Shown piece by piece: positions 57,105-59,306 of a stretch of DNA of 59,306 nt; the first letter of the stretch is position 1; the number at the start of each line of letters is the position of its first letter. Location: positions 1 through 59,306 of the forward strand of contig JAPEVF010000249.1 in the NCBI GenBank assembly GCA_029747585.1, written 5' to 3'. A program made the translations under genes and the position numbers. This DNA is from Pleurotus djamor (lineage: Eukaryota; Basidiomycota; Agaricomycetes; Agaricales; Pleurotaceae). Under the pieces are notes generated by a model. The model saw only the letters and a list, made by a program, of their open reading frames with translations, did no database searches and was not told the origin of the DNA.

Positions 57105-57816
57105 CTAGACAGGAGTACGCGTGATAGAAAATCTAGCGTTGTCCTGATTGCCCTTTGCAACTGCTTCTTCAACAAGTTCCAACTAAAGAAAAGATCATGA
57201 ATGACCATAAGCAAGTCCAAGCTTGTACGTGACTTACAGTGTACTTTCCCTCCTCTGTGCCCTCTTTGGCATACAGGTAAAGGGAGGTTCCAGGTGTGCC
57301 GGGGCTGCCGGGAACGATGAAGCTTTGAAATCACTTGTTAGAGAGACTCCCCGGGTACATATTTAGCATAAGTTGACTCACTTGAAAAGGGGCCGGTTGA
57401 ATGTATCTTTATGAAAAGTGTCGACTACGTGAAATGCAGTGGCTTGCCAATTAGTGCCGACGCCTGTGCATATGACTGCTCCTTCAGTGAAGTTTGGAGT
57501 GTTGGTGATCTTGAATGACAAGAAAAGATCCAATCCATGGTATTTGTGATTTACGAGTCGCAACCCAGTATGCCCAAGGGGTACGAAGGAAAACTATAAA
57601 GATGGGTCGGTACGCAGTTTATATAGAGGCTGAGGAAGATTGTCCACGTACCTTGGTCACATAGGTTTCGTTCTTCGCGCCATCGGTGGTAAGCTCAGCG
57701 GCGATGCCCGCGGTTGAGGCGATGCGGACAGTGTACTTTTGGGAAGCAAGAGTAAAGCCGATTTCGAACCCAGAAGTCGGGAACGCTGCAAGTCCTTCGG
57801 TTGATTCAGTGGTCAT
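57105..57816 (-). CDS. Unknown small cytosolic protein, 179 residues
   Basis: Four exons in transcription order, 57816-57652, 57593-57382, 57322-57238 and 57182-57105, join with correct phases to 179 residues. It starts MTTESTEGLAAFPTSGFEIG with no signal peptide and continues SQKYTVRIASTAGIAAELTT. Exon 2 contains VNHKYHGLDLFLSF and CTGVGTNWQATAFHVVDTFH. Exon 3 carries FIVPGSPGTPGTSLYLYAKE, and the end is ARFSITRTPV. The alternating hydrophobic pattern suggests a beta-rich fold such as a lectin-like protein, but I do not recognise the family. Clean splicing in all four exons supports a real gene. Confidence 0.72.
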
Positions 57817-59306
57817 CGTTGGGTATGGAAGCAAGTGGAAGACCTTTGAGGTCCTTTTATATTTTTGAGTGAACCCCTCATTAACGAATGCGTGATGCGC
57901 CAATAATGCACTCACGCGAACAAGTCCCACACCAAGACAATGTTCACCACCAATAGCCTGCAGCACCGCTCTTTGTGTCAGGTGTTATGCGAGTCCCGGA
58001 GGTCAGTAGAGCAGTGGGAATAGCAAACCGTCAGACAGGGACTTCAAATCGCCGGAGTCAAAGAGACATACACAAGGAGGCTTAATCAATGATGAGAACA
58101 GGGATTACGACATACATACTCAGGTTTACCACCTCGTTCGAAGTCTTGGTACGGATTCTGCATCTTCCGAAGCTCGACAATGTGGAGCGTGCTCTGGTGA
58201 TCATTATTCATGCACATGCTTTGGCGTCCCTAAACCTGGTGATTCGAAGTCCCTGTCATTCGTCACACTTACAGAATGGTCGCCTACCATACCGTGCTGA
58301 GTGTTTTATTTCTACCGAATTACGGGACTCTCATGACGCCGGTAATGATAGCTTTGGAACCGAAGTCAACGCATAGTCGTACTTCCCCATATTGACCAGT
58401 ACCGCGTCCAGGCCGTCCATTTTCTGCCAAGACGAATCCTTCGTTCGATACGATATTCTATAATCCACACCGACCTTCTCAACCGATACAAATCATGTCT
58501 ACTTCTGTCCGTCTTTTCCCATAATTTCCATAATTTACGAAAAGCACCGTGTCCAACACCAAGCGATGCCGTACTATATTTGTCTCCGTCGATTTCGCAG
58601 TGCTGATTGAAGAAGCACAACTGCTTTGTTTTGGAAGCATCACTGTCAAGCTTCAAGTACGAAAGAACACAAGTCAGCTTGTGTCCCTTGAAATCCATGC
58701 CACATCGCAGCAACTGGGTTGTAGGTAGTCATGCTGCTCAGCCTTTGTATAACCTAGAACGGACCCGAAAGCCTGAAGCGAATCAGGAGGCCTCGAAGCA
58801 TACAACGATTCGCTTATTTCAGGCGATATCAAAGTCCCGACTGATACCTCTTATTACACGGGGATCGGGGAAGTTGGAATTTGGCGCAACGTGTGACATG
58901 GAATACTAGTCCCTCTTGTGTGTGATCGCCCTGCTTGTGGCCACTTTGACCGAGCGTTTGCCGAGCGTTCCACACATACTTGTCTGATTTTGTCCTTCTC
59001 TCCAGATAGATTGCGGCATGCGACTAACAGCACCAATGGCGAAATCCACCGTTAATGTTATGCCACCCGCGTAGACGATGAAGCTGGACCGGCGGATGGT
59101 CGCGCGATCACCGTTCGGANNCGTCGCCACATGCAAGAAAGGCGACCNCGNNTNCNGAGTNANNNTATGGTGAGTCACAAGGAACACGCCTTGAATATAC
59201 ATGGAAACGACTTACGAAACGTTCCCCCCCTGCGTGTTAGATCGGTTACCCCGCACCTACATCGAGAAACGAGCAAAACGGCAAAAATGTTGAAAACATC
59301 GAAAAT
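57817..59306. other. Right end of window, little recognisable
   Basis: 1.5 kb. Open frames at 58089-58376, 58366-58713 and 58607-58909 lack features. The minus frame at 58906-59202, next to a run of Ns near 59,120-59,165, reads RRSSFIVYAGGITLTVDFAI and might be part of a gene entering from the right, but the Ns prevent a call. Confidence 0.4.

Overview
This window is nuclear DNA of a filamentous basidiomycete, most likely an Agaricomycete. The genes are densely interrupted by GT-AG introns, mostly 48-65 nt long. The families present are typical of that group: F-box proteins with an N-terminal coiled coil, DUF6533 seven-helix membrane proteins, PLAC8, a GH71 alpha-1,3-glucanase, HsbA-like secreted proteins and degenerate HNH-like proteins. 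I see no intact transposon, CRISPR array, rRNA or convincing tRNA. Scattered N characters, dense at 23.3-26.8 kb and near the right end, show a draft-quality consensus, so several frame breaks may be sequence errors.

Layout. 0-13 kb is an accessory region rich in transporters. It holds a 5'-truncated NCS1 purine/cytosine permease with a frame break, an F-box gene, a PLAC8 gene, TRM44 (tRNA Um44 methyltransferase), a WrbA/Pst2-type quinone reductase, and two more NCS1 permeases transcribed divergently from a shared 0.55 kb promoter. 13-18 kb carries two glycoside hydrolases on the minus strand: GH71 (alpha-1,3-glucan of the cell wall) and GH47 (N-glycan alpha-1,2-mannosidase). 18-32 kb holds an F-box gene, a DUF6533 membrane protein, the IKS1 kinase, another F-box gene and a second DUF6533 protein. 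32-41 kb holds an HNH-like protein with a second HNH-like fragment, an unknown protein, a nine-exon short-chain dehydrogenase, an F-box/LRR-like gene and a Dal5-type MFS permease.

42.5-52.5 kb is the most striking part. Five paralogous small secreted HsbA-like genes (three plus, two minus) have diverged strongly in sequence but keep an almost invariant five-exon structure: internal exons of 63, 90 and 126 or 129 nt, all phase 0. Each has a TATA-like element about 95-120 bp upstream of its ATG. One copy has a dinucleotide-repeat frameshift in its signal peptide. The cluster overlaps and is followed by several decayed copies of a roughly 0.9 kb dispersed repeat or gene relic (49.9-55.8 kb). The right end holds a possible 98-residue gene and a four-exon 179-residue protein of unknown function, then 1.5 kb with little recognisable coding.

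How the genes could work together. Three NCS1 permeases and one Dal5-type permease suggest expanded capacity for taking up nucleobases and allantoate-like nitrogen sources. The HsbA-like cluster, GH71 and GH47 concern the secreted and cell-wall side. The rest look like independent housekeeping genes (TRM44, IKS1, quinone reductase) or lineage-expanded families (F-box, DUF6533).
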